Of a stretch of DNA of 64,000 nt, positions 47,593-56,119 are shown piece after piece (the stretch's first letter is position 1; each line of letters begins with the position of its first letter). The translations under genes were made by a program, and so were the position numbers. The stretch is from Carnobacterium gallinarum DSM 4847 (GTDB lineage Bacteria > Bacillota > Bacilli > Lactobacillales > Carnobacteriaceae), in contig NZ_JQLU01000005.1 of NCBI RefSeq assembly GCF_000744375.1, forward strand, positions 2,837,496 through 2,901,495, read 5' to 3'. The notes under the pieces are model-generated. The model ran no database searches. It saw only the letters and a list, made by a program, of their open reading frames with translations, and had not been told where the DNA came from.

Positions 47593-48391
47593 ATGGAGAA
47601 CACAATTTAAAAGTGTTTTTGTTTGGTGTGGAGTTGTTGGACTAATCCTATTATTGTTTATGTCTGTATTTCCTAGTATGAAGAATGCAGGTTTAGCTGA
47701 TATTGTGAATTCAAAGATGAATGCGTTACCTCAAAATATTTTAAAAATATTTAATCTAAATGATAGCGGAAGTTTATTAAATGTAATGGGCTATTTTGCT
47801 TATGTTTTTCAATACATTGTTCTAGCCTCAGGAATATATGCCGTTTTGTTAGGTTCTCAGTCATTAATTAAAGAAGAAAGCGATGGAACAATTGAATTTT
47901 TATATGCTCAACCAATTACCCGTAAAGAACTGGTTTGGACAAAATTTATTGCGAGTCTCTCTATTTTAATAGTATTTTGGGCAATCACATTTAGTTTATC
48001 GACTATACTTGTTCTGCTTTTTAAAAATAGCAACGATCGATCTAGTGTTGTATTGGCAAAATTAAGTACAATTTTCTTAAATGATGGTCTTATTTTGATT
48101 GCGTTATTAGCCATTGGTTTCTTCTGTTCAACGCTTCTTCAATCGAGTAAGCAAGCAACAGGACTATCTTTAGGAATAGTTTTTGGTACTTATGTGTTAG
48201 GTGTTTTATCTGAAATAAATGATAGAGTCAGCTTTTTTAAATATATGTCACTGTTACATTATGGTGTGCCAGCTAATCTTGTAAAAGGTTGGATGGGTTG
48301 GACTTATTTAATAATTCTAGTAGGAGTTATCGTATTTTTTTCTGTAGCAAGTAGCTTCATTTATCAAAGGAAAGATTTAAAAATCAGTTAA
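47573..48391 (+). CDS. ABC-2 type permease
   Basis: A 272-residue membrane protein with about six hydrophobic segments (first near 17-36) and the ABC-2 pattern EESDGTIEFLYAQPITR in the coupling region (about residues 100-116). It forms the channel for the ATPase upstream. ATG 47573 follows GAGGGGG by 9 bases. Confidence 0.85.
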   Translation: MNILKIEWRTQFKSVFVWCGVVGLILLLFMSVFPSMKNAGLADIVNSKMNALPQNILKIFNLNDSGSLLNVMGYFAYVFQYIVLASGIYAVLLGSQSLIKEESDGTIEFLYAQPITRKELVWTKFIASLSILIVFWAITFSLSTILVLLFKNSNDRSSVVLAKLSTIFLNDGLILIALLAIGFFCSTLLQSSKQATGLSLGIVFGTYVLGVLSEINDRVSFFKYMSLLHYGVPANLVKGWMGWTYLIILVGVIVFFSVASSFIYQRKDLKIS

Positions 48392-48423
48392 ACAAATGGA
48401 GATGACTGACTAGAAGTCAACAC

Positions 48424-48465
48424 AATACCCCTCACAAGAAATATAAATTCCTTGTGAGGGGTATT
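48424..48465. other. Strong inverted repeat between the exporter and fruA
   Basis: A perfect 15-bp stem, AATACCCCTCACAAG (48424-48438) with its complement (48451-48465). No T-run follows on either strand, so it is either a non-standard terminator for two converging genes or a protein site. Confidence 0.5.
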
Positions 48466-48501
48466 ATGTTAAGACTTATATTTCAACTTTTTTTAAACTA
48501 A

Positions 48502-50406
48502 TTAACTTTTTAGTGCATTAACTGGTTTACGCCAGATGCCTAAAATTAAGGCAGATATCACCGTTCCAATTGCTAAGGCTAGTAAGAAGAGAAGAGCATG
48601 GTTTGCAAGTGAAATAACAAATATACCACCATGCGGAGCTGGAATACTAATTCCCCAGAATTGTGTTAAACCACCTGCAACAACAGCACCAATTACTGAA
48701 GAACCGATAACATGTATTGGATCAGCTGCGGCAAAAGGAATTGCCCCTTCTGTAATGAATGATAAGCCTAAAATATAATTAGTTAAACCTGATTTTCTTT
48801 CATCAGCTGTAAATTTATTTTTAAAAATAGTAGAGGCAAGAGCGATTGCTAATGGAGGTACCATACCCCCCGCCATAACAGCAGCCATTAACTTACCATC
48901 ACCCGTATCTGTAAAGACACCAATAGAGAAGGTATAAGCGGCTTTATTAAATGGACCACCCATATCAAAAGCCATCATTCCACCAAGCAAAGCACCAAGT
49001 AAAACAGCATTACCAGTTCCTAGATTTTCTAAGAAGTCAATCATAGCTGTATTAATCCCACCAAAAATTGGATCAATAATAAAGTACATGACCGCCCCAA
49101 TAATAAGCAAGCCTAAGACAGGATAAAGTAAGATAGGTTTAATTCCATCAAGAGATTTAGGTAGTTTTCTAAATATATATTTTAAGCCAACAATAATGTA
49201 ACCAGCAATAAAACCAGCAGCTAAACCACCTAAGAAGCCAGCGCCACTTTCAACAGCCATAAATCCACCAACCATACCAGGCATTAATCCAGGTCGATCG
49301 CCAATACTCATAGCAATGAATCCGGCTAAAATTGGAATTAAGAAGCTAAATGCATTTCCACCAATTGAATTAAGGAAAAGAAAGGCTTCACTTTTATCGC
49401 CTGCCATATTTTCAACTAAGAAAGAAATAGCCATTAAAATCCCGCCGCCAACAACAAAAGGCAACATGTGGGAAACACCGTTCATTAAATCTTTATAAAT
49501 TTTACTCCAAAGAGAACCACCACTACGTTCACTTGAATCATTAGCTGATTTTTCACCAGTCCCATGATAAATCGGAGCATCGCCTGCAACTGCTTTTGTA
49601 ATTAGCTCTTCAGATTTACGAATGCCATCACTAACAGGTCGTTCTAATACAGGTTTTCCACTGAAACGATCCATTTCAACATTTTTATCAGCAGCTACGA
49701 TAACACCACTAGCACGAGCAATTTCAGCATCCGTTAAGCGATGCTTGATTCCTTCAGAACCATTTGTTTCCACGCGGATTTCTACGCCCATTTCAGTCGC
49801 TTTTTTCTTTAAAGCATCCTCAGCCATATAAGTATGAGCAATTCCTGTTGGACAGGCAGTTACAGCAACAACAAAAGGTTTCTTGCTAGTATCAGCAGTT
49901 GTTGCCGCTAGTTTTATAGCTTCTTCTTCTGCCTTTTCTTCAGCATCATGTTTTGCTTCAGCAGCGGAAAAAAGTTCTTGTACTTCTTCAGGAGTGGTTG
50001 CTGTTTTCAAAGAAGCAACAAAGTCAGGATTGATTAATAAACGCGATAAACCAGCCAATGCTTGCAAATGTGTATCGTTAGCGCCTTCTGGAGCAGCAAT
50101 CATAAAGAAGAGAAAGGCTGGTTGTCCATCTAATGAATCATAATCAACACCATGGTTACTTTTAGCGAATAATACAGTTGCTTCGTTTACTGCTTTTGTT
50201 TTTGCATGAGGCATAGCAATTCCATCACCTAAACCAGTTGAAGTTTGTCCCTCGCGTTTCATAATTCCTTCTTTATATAAGACTGAGTCATTAATACGTC
50301 CGCTAGCAGCTAAACTAGTAATCATTTCATCAATAGCCGCTTCTTTAGTTGTTGCTTTTAAATCCATAATCATGACATTTTTGACTAATAGATCTTTAAT
50401 TTTCAT
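48502..50406 (-). CDS. fruA: Fructose PTS transporter, EIIABC fused (FruA)
   Basis: A 634-residue PTS permease with three domains: EIIA (about 1-150; phospho-histidine in GIAMPHAKT), EIIB (about 172-270; phospho-cysteine in AVTACPTGIAHTYMAE) and membrane EIIC (about 295-625, eight or more segments). It imports fructose as fructose-1-phosphate. It is last in fruR-fruK-fruA and overlaps fruK by 4 bases (ATGA). Confidence 0.94.
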   Translation of the reverse strand: MKIKDLLVKNVMIMDLKATTKEAAIDEMITSLAASGRINDSVLYKEGIMKREGQTSTGLGDGIAMPHAKTKAVNEATVLFAKSNHGVDYDSLDGQPAFLFFMIAAPEGANDTHLQALAGLSRLLINPDFVASLKTATTPEEVQELFSAAEAKHDAEEKAEEEAIKLAATTADTSKKPFVVAVTACPTGIAHTYMAEDALKKKATEMGVEIRVETNGSEGIKHRLTDAEIARASGVIVAADKNVEMDRFSGKPVLERPVSDGIRKSEELITKAVAGDAPIYHGTGEKSANDSSERSGGSLWSKIYKDLMNGVSHMLPFVVGGGILMAISFLVENMAGDKSEAFLFLNSIGGNAFSFLIPILAGFIAMSIGDRPGLMPGMVGGFMAVESGAGFLGGLAAGFIAGYIIVGLKYIFRKLPKSLDGIKPILLYPVLGLLIIGAVMYFIIDPIFGGINTAMIDFLENLGTGNAVLLGALLGGMMAFDMGGPFNKAAYTFSIGVFTDTGDGKLMAAVMAGGMVPPLAIALASTIFKNKFTADERKSGLTNYILGLSFITEGAIPFAAADPIHVIGSSVIGAVVAGGLTQFWGISIPAPHGGIFVISLANHALLFLLALAIGTVISALILGIWRKPVNALKS

Positions 50407-51347
50407 GATAATTCCTCCGATATATCTGATTTGTATTGTTTTCTGGTTACATGAACTTCTGAAACTAGAGTGAAGACTTTTTCTTTAGTTGCTAAATCAT
50501 CTGAGAATGCAGTGGCACTACCAGTAGCAACGCCCATTTGGAAAGCTTTTAAAGGATCAGCAGTTGCTACAAGCGTACCGATAAAACCAGCAATCATAGA
50601 ATCTCCTGCTCCAACTGAATTTTTTACAGAACCTTTTGGAACATTTGATGTATAAATCCCCTCTGGAGTGAAGAAGAGGGCTCCATCACCAGCCATAGAA
50701 ATCAAAGCATACTGAGCCCCAAGTTCTAATAATCTTTGTCCGTATGGAAGCATATCTTCAATGCTAGTAAATTGAACATTAAACAAATCAGCCAATTCAT
50801 GATGATTTGGTTTAACTAAAATTGGATGGAAAGGTAAGGCATCCATCAGATCGGCTCCAGTCGTATCAATGACAAATTCAGCTCCAGATTGTTTGATTAA
50901 TTGAATCATTTGATGATAATAATCATTTGGAAGAGAGGGCGGTTTGCTACCAGATAAAATAATAACATCCTGTGGCGTTAGTTTTTTTAATTGTTCTAAC
51001 AATGCGTGTGCTTCTTCATTTGAAATAACAGGACCTAAGCCATTAACCTCAGTTTCAGAAGTCGATTTTAATTTAATATTGATTCGAGTATCATTTTTTA
51101 TTTGAATAAAGTCAGTAGCTACTCTTTCTTTTTTTAACCAATCATGAATAAAGTTTCCAGTGAAACCACCAAGAAAACCTAAGGTAGTGGTGGTGTAATT
51201 TAATTGGTTTAAAACTCGTGAAACGTTAATTCCTTTTCCACCTGGTAATTTAATATCGCTGTCCATTCGGTTAAGCTCACCTAGATTAACTTCTTTTAGA
51301 TGGACAATATAATCAATTGATGGATTTAATGTAACTGTATAAATCAT
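50403..51347 (-). CDS. fruK: 1-phosphofructokinase (FruK)
   Basis: A 314-residue PfkB-family kinase that makes fructose-1,6-bisphosphate from fructose-1-phosphate. KLPGGKGINVSRVL near residue 40 and the catalytic GAGDSMIAGF near 250 are PfkB signatures. It overlaps both fruR and fruA by 4 bases, indicating coupled translation. Confidence 0.93.
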   Translation of the reverse strand: MIYTVTLNPSIDYIVHLKEVNLGELNRMDSDIKLPGGKGINVSRVLNQLNYTTTTLGFLGGFTGNFIHDWLKKERVATDFIQIKNDTRINIKLKSTSETEVNGLGPVISNEEAHALLEQLKKLTPQDVIILSGSKPPSLPNDYYHQMIQLIKQSGAEFVIDTTGADLMDALPFHPILVKPNHHELADLFNVQFTSIEDMLPYGQRLLELGAQYALISMAGDGALFFTPEGIYTSNVPKGSVKNSVGAGDSMIAGFIGTLVATADPLKAFQMGVATGSATAFSDDLATKEKVFTLVSEVHVTRKQYKSDISEELS

Positions 51348-52096
51348 TTTCTCACCTCTATAATTTTTGTATAATTTAAATACGTTTGAAGATGCTGTGG
51401 CTCGAGAGTCTGGGTAATAATTGTAGCTTCCTCAAGTGTGCCAACTTTAGCAAAATTAATTTTATCAAATTTACTACTATCCACTAAAACAAAATTTTCA
51501 AAACTTTGTTTTAACGCAACCGATTTTAACGCAGCTTCATCAGGATCAGGTGTTGTAAAACCAAATTTAGGATGAATACCGTTCATACCAAGAAAGGCTT
51601 TATCAAATTGATAACCAGATAATTCAGCAACACTTGTGGCCCCAATAATAGCTTTAGTTGAATTTTTAAGTTGACCACCAACTAGAAATGTTTGGATATT
51701 AGCATCTGCTAGAAGTGAGGCATGTTGAACGCCATTTGTGACGACTGTAATATTAAATTGAGTTAAAAAAGGAATGAACTCAAGAGTAGTTGAACCAGCA
51801 TCAATATAAATCATGTCATTATCTTTTACAAAAGTAGCGGCTAATTCCGCAATTTGTTTTTTTTCGTGGATGTTTTTGAATGATTTTTCTTTCATGTCTA
51901 ATTCAGTATCTAAGTGATAATTTCGTTTAGCACCACCGTGGACCCGAATCAGTTCGCCAGCTTCTTCTAAAAGGGCTAAATCTCTTCGGATAGTTGATTC
52001 AGAAGCTTTTAAATCAATAATTAAATCTTGAGATTTAACAATTCCATCAGTCTGCAATCGTTTTAAGATAAAGGCATGTCTTTCTTCAGTAAGCAT
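51344..52096 (-). CDS. fruR: DeoR-family repressor of the fructose operon (FruR)
   Basis: A 250-residue DeoR-type regulator. The N-terminal helix-turn-helix is residues about 6-57 (DLIIDLKASESTIRRDLALLEEAGELIRVHGGA in the wing and recognition region, split over residues 23-55). The C-terminal sugar-phosphate sensor has DAGSTTLEF and ALKQSFENFVLVDSSKF. Fructose-1-phosphate is the known inducer in relatives. First gene of the operon, with a cre site and TTGA repeats upstream. Confidence 0.9.
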   Translation of the reverse strand: MLTEERHAFILKRLQTDGIVKSQDLIIDLKASESTIRRDLALLEEAGELIRVHGGAKRNYHLDTELDMKEKSFKNIHEKKQIAELAATFVKDNDMIYIDAGSTTLEFIPFLTQFNITVVTNGVQHASLLADANIQTFLVGGQLKNSTKAIIGATSVAELSGYQFDKAFLGMNGIHPKFGFTTPDPDEAALKSVALKQSFENFVLVDSSKFDKINFAKVGTLEEATIITQTLEPQHLQTYLNYTKIIEVRK

Positions 52097-52119
52097 ATAA
52101 TCCCCCCTTTGATAAAATT

Positions 52120-52148
52120 AGTTTACCATCAAAAACGTTCAAAATCAA
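52120..52148 (-). promoter_or_regulatory. fru operon promoter
   Basis: On the minus strand, TTGATT (52143-52148), a 17-base spacer and TAAACT (52120-52125). The region upstream and the spacer hold four TTGA repeats that may be FruR operators. Confidence 0.7.
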
Positions 52149-52156
52149 TCATAAAG

Positions 52157-52170
52157 TGTCAACGTTTTCA
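52157..52170 (-). promoter_or_regulatory. cre site (CcpA operator)
   Basis: TGAAAACGTTGACA on the minus strand fits every position of the cre consensus TGWNANCGNTNWCA. It lies just upstream of the fru -35, where CcpA could modulate transcription. Confidence 0.82.
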
Positions 52171-52182
52171 AAAAAAGTGTTA

Positions 52183-52219
52183 ATAAAAAGCTTAAACCCA
52201 TAAAATAGTGGTTTAAGCC
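52183..52219 (-). terminator. Terminator after the Rrf2-family gene
   Basis: On the minus strand, GGCTTAAACC and GGTTTAAGC form the stem, followed by T5ATT. Confidence 0.75.
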
Positions 52220-52231
52220 TTTAACAATTTT

Positions 52232-52741
52232 TTATTTAGTAGGAAGTATTTTTTGTAATAAACTTTGATGTTCATCAAGTTCATTCCAATTTAAAACAAG
52301 AATCTCATTTCTTCCTAAAGTTTTATAAAGCAAATCAGCAACAGTTTGAGTAGCTAAAAAGTTTGTCCACAATGCATCTGCTTCATCAAATACATTGGCT
52401 AACACGATTTCTCCTTGATTCGCAGCGACTTGCATATCTTGGAAGACGATATCGATTAAGCCAGAATTCGGATAGGTACTAATGTTGCCTTCAACTGCTT
52501 CGATAATCTGCAGAATTGAAATCTTTTTTGGAGAATCAACTAGCGTAAATCCACCGTTATTTCCTGATACCGAAGTGACTAGATTTTTAACAACTAGTTT
52601 ACGCATTAATTTCTTAATGTATGTAGGAGAGCCGTTTAGGCGATGATTAATGACAGCTGATGTGACTGGAATTTCTTTATCTTGAGTAGCCAGTAATGTC
52701 ATAATACAGATTGCTTGTTCTAAACTTTTAGTTAGTTTCAT
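52232..52741 (-). CDS. Rrf2-family transcription regulator
   Basis: A 169-residue regulator. The winged helix is residues about 8-75 (SAVINHRLNGSPTYIKKLMRKL, then GNNGGFTLVDSPKKISILQII as wing, given here in two pieces). Unlike IscR or NsrR it has no C-terminal cysteine cluster; its only cysteine is C12, so it probably does not hold an iron-sulfur cluster. An ATACTAT-x-ATAGTAT inverted repeat (52761-52790) overlaps its own -10 (TATACT, minus strand 52786-52791), a likely autoregulatory operator. Confidence 0.8.
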   Translation of the reverse strand: MKLTKSLEQAICIMTLLATQDKEIPVTSAVINHRLNGSPTYIKKLMRKLVVKNLVTSVSGNNGGFTLVDSPKKISILQIIEAVEGNISTYPNSGLIDIVFQDMQVAANQGEIVLANVFDEADALWTNFLATQTVADLLYKTLGRNEILVLNWNELDEHQSLLQKILPTK

Positions 52742-52760
52742 CTTTTTACCTTCTTTCTAT

Positions 52761-52814
52761 ATACTATGGAGTAAAACTCAATAATAGTATAACATAACCT
52801 CCAAGAATGTTGAA
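52761..52814 (-). promoter_or_regulatory. Promoter and palindromic operator of the Rrf2-family gene
   Basis: On the minus strand, -35 TTCAAC (52809-52814), 17 bases, -10 TATACT (52786-52791). The outer arms ATACTAT and ATAGTAT (52761-52767, 52784-52790) are perfect, with GGAG/CTCA inside. Confidence 0.6.
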
Positions 52815-52846
52815 TTATCATTAAAAATTGAGTGAAACTATGTATA

Positions 52847-52882
52847 CAAAAAAGAACAGCAGCTAAGTGCTGTTCTTTTTTG
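52847..52882 (-). terminator. Terminator after recA
   Basis: AAAAAGAACAGC pairs with GCTGTTCTTTTT around a short loop, with a T-run on the minus strand. Confidence 0.85.
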
Positions 52883-52883
52883 T

Positions 52884-53963
52884 TTATTTTTCTGTAGTCT
52901 CTGTTTCTGTTGAAGTTGGGGTTGTTGGATCAGCTTCAGCAAAATAAATGTCACGAACTTTTTTCTCGATTTCAGCATAAAGCTCAGAATTATCTAGTAA
53001 ATATTTTTTTGCATTTTCACGGCCTTGACCGATTCGCTCGCCATTATAAGAGTACCAAGCACCAGCTTTATCGATAATATCACGATCAGCTGCCATATCA
53101 ACTAATTCACCAGCGCGTGAAATACCTTCTCCATACATAATGTCTACTTCAGCAACTTTGAAGGGAGGAGCAACTTTATTTTTGACAACTTTTAATTTTG
53201 TACGGTTTCCTAGAATATCCGTACCCGTTTTGATTTGTTCAGCACGACGTACTTCTAAGCGAATAGTTGCATAGAATTTTAACGCACGCCCACCAGGAGT
53301 AACTTCGGGATTTCCAAACATTACACCAACTTTTTCGCGAATTTGATTAATAAAAATACAAATTGTTTTTGTATTGTTGATTGAACCAGATAGTTTACGT
53401 AGTGCTTGTGACATTAGACGGGCTTGAAGTCCAACGTGGCTTTGTCCCATTTCGCCTTCAATCTCAGCACGTGGAACTAAAGCTGCTACAGAATCTACTA
53501 CTAGTATATCAACTGCACCACTAGAAACTAAGGCATCAGCGATTTCCAATGCTTGTTCACCAGTGTCGGGCTGAGATAAAAGTAGATCATCAATATTTAC
53601 GCCTAAAGCTGCTGCATATTTTGGATCTAATGCATGTTCAGCATCAATAAAAGCGGCTGTTCCACCAGCTTTTTGAGCTTCCGCAATTGCATGTAAAGCC
53701 ATTGTTGTTTTACCAGAACTTTCTGGTCCGTATACTTCAAGAATTCTTCCTTTAGGGTAACCACCAACACCTAATGCAACATCTAAAGCAATTGATCCTG
53801 TTGAAATAGTTTCAATCTTCATAGAAGTTTTTTCACCTAACTTCATAATAGCGCCTTTACCAAAATCTTTTTCAATTTTACTTAAGGCTTTACTTAAAGC
53901 CGCTTGTTTGCCATCGCCCATTTTTTGTGATAGTTCTCTTGGAGCTGATTTTTCTTTTGCCAT
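52884..53963 (-). CDS. recA: Recombinase RecA
   Basis: A 359-residue strand-exchange ATPase and LexA co-protease. Walker A is GPESSGKTT (about residues 71-79), Walker [11 protein letters not shown], and [14 protein letters not shown] marks the core end. The tail is Thr/Glu-rich ([14 protein letters not shown]). It has its own LexA-controlled promoter and terminator. It does not follow cinA here, unlike in many Firmicutes; the gene upstream on this strand is a 36-codon peptide. It provides the signal that would relieve LexA at the tail cluster. Confidence 0.97.
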   Translation of the reverse strand: MAKEKSAPRELSQKMGDGKQAALSKALSKIEKDFGKGAIMKLGEKTSMKIETISTGSIALDVALGVGGYPKGRILEVYGPESSGKTTMALHAIAEAQKAGGTAAFIDAEHALDPKYAAALGVNIDDLLLSQPDTGEQALEIADALVSSGAVDILVVDSVAALVPRAEIEGEMGQSHVGLQARLMSQALRKLSGSINNTKTICIFINQIREKVGVMFGNPEVTPGGRALKFYATIRLEVRRAEQIKTGTDILGNRTKLKVVKNKVAPPFKVAEVDIMYGEGISRAGELVDMAADRDIIDKAGAWYSYNGERIGQGRENAKKYLLDNSELYAEIEKKVRDIYFAEADPTTPTSTETETTEK

Positions 53964-54000
53964 TATTAATTTTCCTCCTCTAAACTATATCTCTATTTAT

Positions 54001-54029
54001 AGTATACGAACAATCGTTCGATAAGTAAA
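54001..54029 (-). promoter_or_regulatory. recA promoter with LexA box
   Basis: On the minus strand, -35 TTTACT (54024-54029), a 17-base spacer and -10 TATACT (54001-54006). The spacer contains CGAACAATCGTTCG (54007-54020), a perfect LexA palindrome. Confidence 0.85.
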
Positions 54030-54227
54030 GAACATTTGACTAAATAAGTAACATATTTTTCTGGTATAACGTAATTTTCCTTGTTCTGCATCAGCTTTGG
54101 ATGAAAGCGAAGCTCATTAAAGTCGTTACATAAAGAGTATATGCAAAAAGTAGAGAATAGTGTGAAAAAATTTTAATTTAATTAAAAGGACTGCTTTAAT
54201 TTGTGTTAAAAGTAGCCCTTCATTGAC

Positions 54228-54338
54228 TTAAGCTTTTTTATTTAATTCGTTTTTTAGTTTGGTAATGGCTGTAAATAGAGCAAAACTTAAAGTGATAATT
54301 TGAAAGATGGTGCTTATTGTACGGAAAGATTGTTTCAT
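54228..54338 (-). CDS. 36-residue hydrophobic peptide
   Basis: A short gene found by eye. Residues about 8-26 (STIFQIITLSFALFTAI) form one membrane helix and the C-terminus is basic (KLKNELNKKA). The ribosome site GGAGGTGA is very strong, 6 bases before the ATG, and a TATAAT -10 lies about 35 bases further upstream on the minus strand (rc of about 54379-54384). It resembles holin-like or type I toxin peptides in size and layout, but I cannot assign it. It is divergent from the GntR-type regulator operon. Confidence 0.6.
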   Translation of the reverse strand: MKQSFRTISTIFQIITLSFALFTAITKLKNELNKKA

Positions 54339-54426
54339 GTAAATCACCTCCAAGGAATATAGACTTAGTTTAACTGATTATATGGTGACTGTCATTTGAG
54401 AACCCTTTTTTACTAAATTTAAAAAT

Positions 54427-54445
54427 GTTCTATTTGTAATAGAAC
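54427..54445. promoter_or_regulatory. Palindromic operator upstream of the GntR-type gene
   Basis: GTTCTATT-TGT-AATAGAAC, perfect 8-bp arms with a 3-base spacer, in the gap between the small peptide gene and the regulator. Probable autoregulatory site; it could control both divergent units. Confidence 0.65.
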
Positions 54446-54504
54446 GTATCTGGTGTTATAGTGATGATGTGCTAAAAGAAATTAGTCTCTAAGGAGGAGC
54501 CTGC

Positions 54505-54894
54505 ATGTACATTCGTATTCAACCGAATAGTGAAACACCTATTTATACACAATTGATTTACCAAATTAAGCGGGGAATCATCAAGAAAGAGCTGCTTCCA
54601 GGAGAAGGATTGCCTAGTGTTCGTAGTTTAGCTGGTGATATTGGAATTAATATGCATACGGTTAATAAAGCTTATAAACTATTAGTTGAAGAAGGTGTTT
54701 TAGCTCAACAGAAAAAAGGTTTCATGGTGAACCCTAATTTGATGATAGAAATGAATCAAAAATATCTCCACAATTATCGTGAACGATTGGAAGAATTATT
54801 GATTGATGCAAAGATTTTTAATTTAACAGAAGAGAGTATTTCTAAAATGCGAAATGAAATTGAAAATACGCTGAAAGAGAGTGACAAATCATGA
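54505..54894 (+). CDS. YtrA-type GntR regulator
   Basis: A 129-residue regulator of the short YtrA subfamily: a GntR winged helix (about 10-75, with TQLIYQIKRGIIKKELLPGE in the first helix and LPSVRSLAGDIGINMHTVNKAY in the recognition region, given in pieces) and a short helical tail. YtrA-type genes usually control neighbouring membrane proteins or ABC transporters. AAGGAGGAG precedes ATG 54505. It overlaps the next gene by 4 bases. Confidence 0.87.
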   Translation: MYIRIQPNSETPIYTQLIYQIKRGIIKKELLPGEGLPSVRSLAGDIGINMHTVNKAYKLLVEEGVLAQQKKGFMVNPNLMIEMNQKYLHNYRERLEELLIDAKIFNLTEESISKMRNEIENTLKESDKS

Positions 54895-56012
54895 TTGAAT
54901 TTGCAGGATTAATGAGTATCATAATAATTTTTGTTGGAGTGTCTAGTGGTGTGACTCCATATTTTAATCGTAGTAGTCAATTTGGTGTGACTTTACCAGA
55001 AAAATATCAAAATAACTCTTTAGTAAAAACACAACAAAAAAAGTTCCTTTGGGTAAATATTCTACTGGGGATTATTTTAGCAGTACCCATAATTTATTTT
55101 ATTGGATTTGAAGATGCTGAGAAAGCTGCTCTTTGGATTTCTTTTTATTTGCTTTTTGCTTTAGTAGTATTCTTTACAGTTACAAGCATATTATTTTTGA
55201 CAATTCGTAAAAAAATAATGAATTTCAAAGCTGAATTGCCTGTTTCAGAGCTAGAATTGCAAGATTTAGTGATTGATACAAACTATCGCCATAGAAAATT
55301 GATCGTTCCTAGCTACTTTATTCTACTGACGAATCTTTTGATCATTGTTTTAGTTGTAGCAATTACCTTTGTCAATTATGATCGTATTCCTCACCAGATA
55401 GTCACTCATTGGACTATTGATATGCAACCAGATAGAATGACGACTAAAACTATCTTTACGATACTTTACGTACCTATAATTCAAGTGTTTATGATGGGGA
55501 TTTTTTATCTTTCTAATTATTCGTTTCAAAAAGCCAAACAAAAAATTGATCCACGACACCCGGAAGTATCTGTTGAAAAGAATCGAGCGTTTCGATATGC
55601 TTGGTCTGTATTTATGCTGATACTTTCAATTGCTGTTCAATTGTTGATGGCGGTGATTCAATTGGTAATGATTTTTAATTGGATGGATAAAATTAATTTT
55701 CCGCTAGTTCTTGTGCTATTTTTCGTCCTAATACTTGGTGGATCAATTTATCTATCATTTAAATACGGACAAAGTGGTGAACGTTTTAAAGTAAGAAATG
55801 CAACAGATTCAGAAACTAAAACAGTATCTGGTTATGACGATGACGCTAGTTGGAAAATGGGGGCTATTTATTTTAATCCTAAAGATCCTTCTGTCTGGGT
55901 AGAGAAACGTTTTGGTATTGGAATTACGATGAATATGGCTCGTTGGCAAACATGGTGCTTTTTACTGGGGCTGTTATGCTTTCCAATTATGATTACTCTG
56001 CTATTTATGTAG
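54891..56012 (+). CDS. DUF1648/DUF5808 membrane protein
   Basis: A 373-residue membrane protein with about seven hydrophobic segments. A DUF1648 part (about 145-200; NYDRIPHQIVTHWTID) and a C-terminal DUF5808-like part (about 310-345; WKMGAIYFNPKDPSVWVEKR) are visible. Such proteins often pair with YtrA-type or SdpR-type regulators. Function unproven; some relatives (SdpI) protect against toxic peptides. Confidence 0.8.
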   Translation: MIEFAGLMSIIIIFVGVSSGVTPYFNRSSQFGVTLPEKYQNNSLVKTQQKKFLWVNILLGIILAVPIIYFIGFEDAEKAALWISFYLLFALVVFFTVTSILFLTIRKKIMNFKAELPVSELELQDLVIDTNYRHRKLIVPSYFILLTNLLIIVLVVAITFVNYDRIPHQIVTHWTIDMQPDRMTTKTIFTILYVPIIQVFMMGIFYLSNYSFQKAKQKIDPRHPEVSVEKNRAFRYAWSVFMLILSIAVQLLMAVIQLVMIFNWMDKINFPLVLVLFFVLILGGSIYLSFKYGQSGERFKVRNATDSETKTVSGYDDDASWKMGAIYFNPKDPSVWVEKRFGIGITMNMARWQTWCFLLGLLCFPIMITLLFM

Positions 56013-56058
56013 GCTTTAGATGCACCTAAAATTGTGGGAGAAACAATGTATAGAATAA

Positions 56059-56107
56059 AAAAACTCTTAGCTTTATTCCGTAATGGAATAAGCTAAGAGT
56101 TTTTTTA
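56059..56107. terminator. Bidirectional terminator
   Basis: A stem of about 20 bp (CTCTTAGCTTTATTCC with its complement, flanked by A and T runs) between converging genes. Confidence 0.88.
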
Positions 56108-56119
56108 CTAAAGAAGTTT

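Noticed and set aside
48536..50143. Several plus-strand reading frames of 60-86 residues opposite fruA
   Set aside because: They lie fully inside fruA on the opposite strand, lack ribosome sites and have no recognisable motifs.
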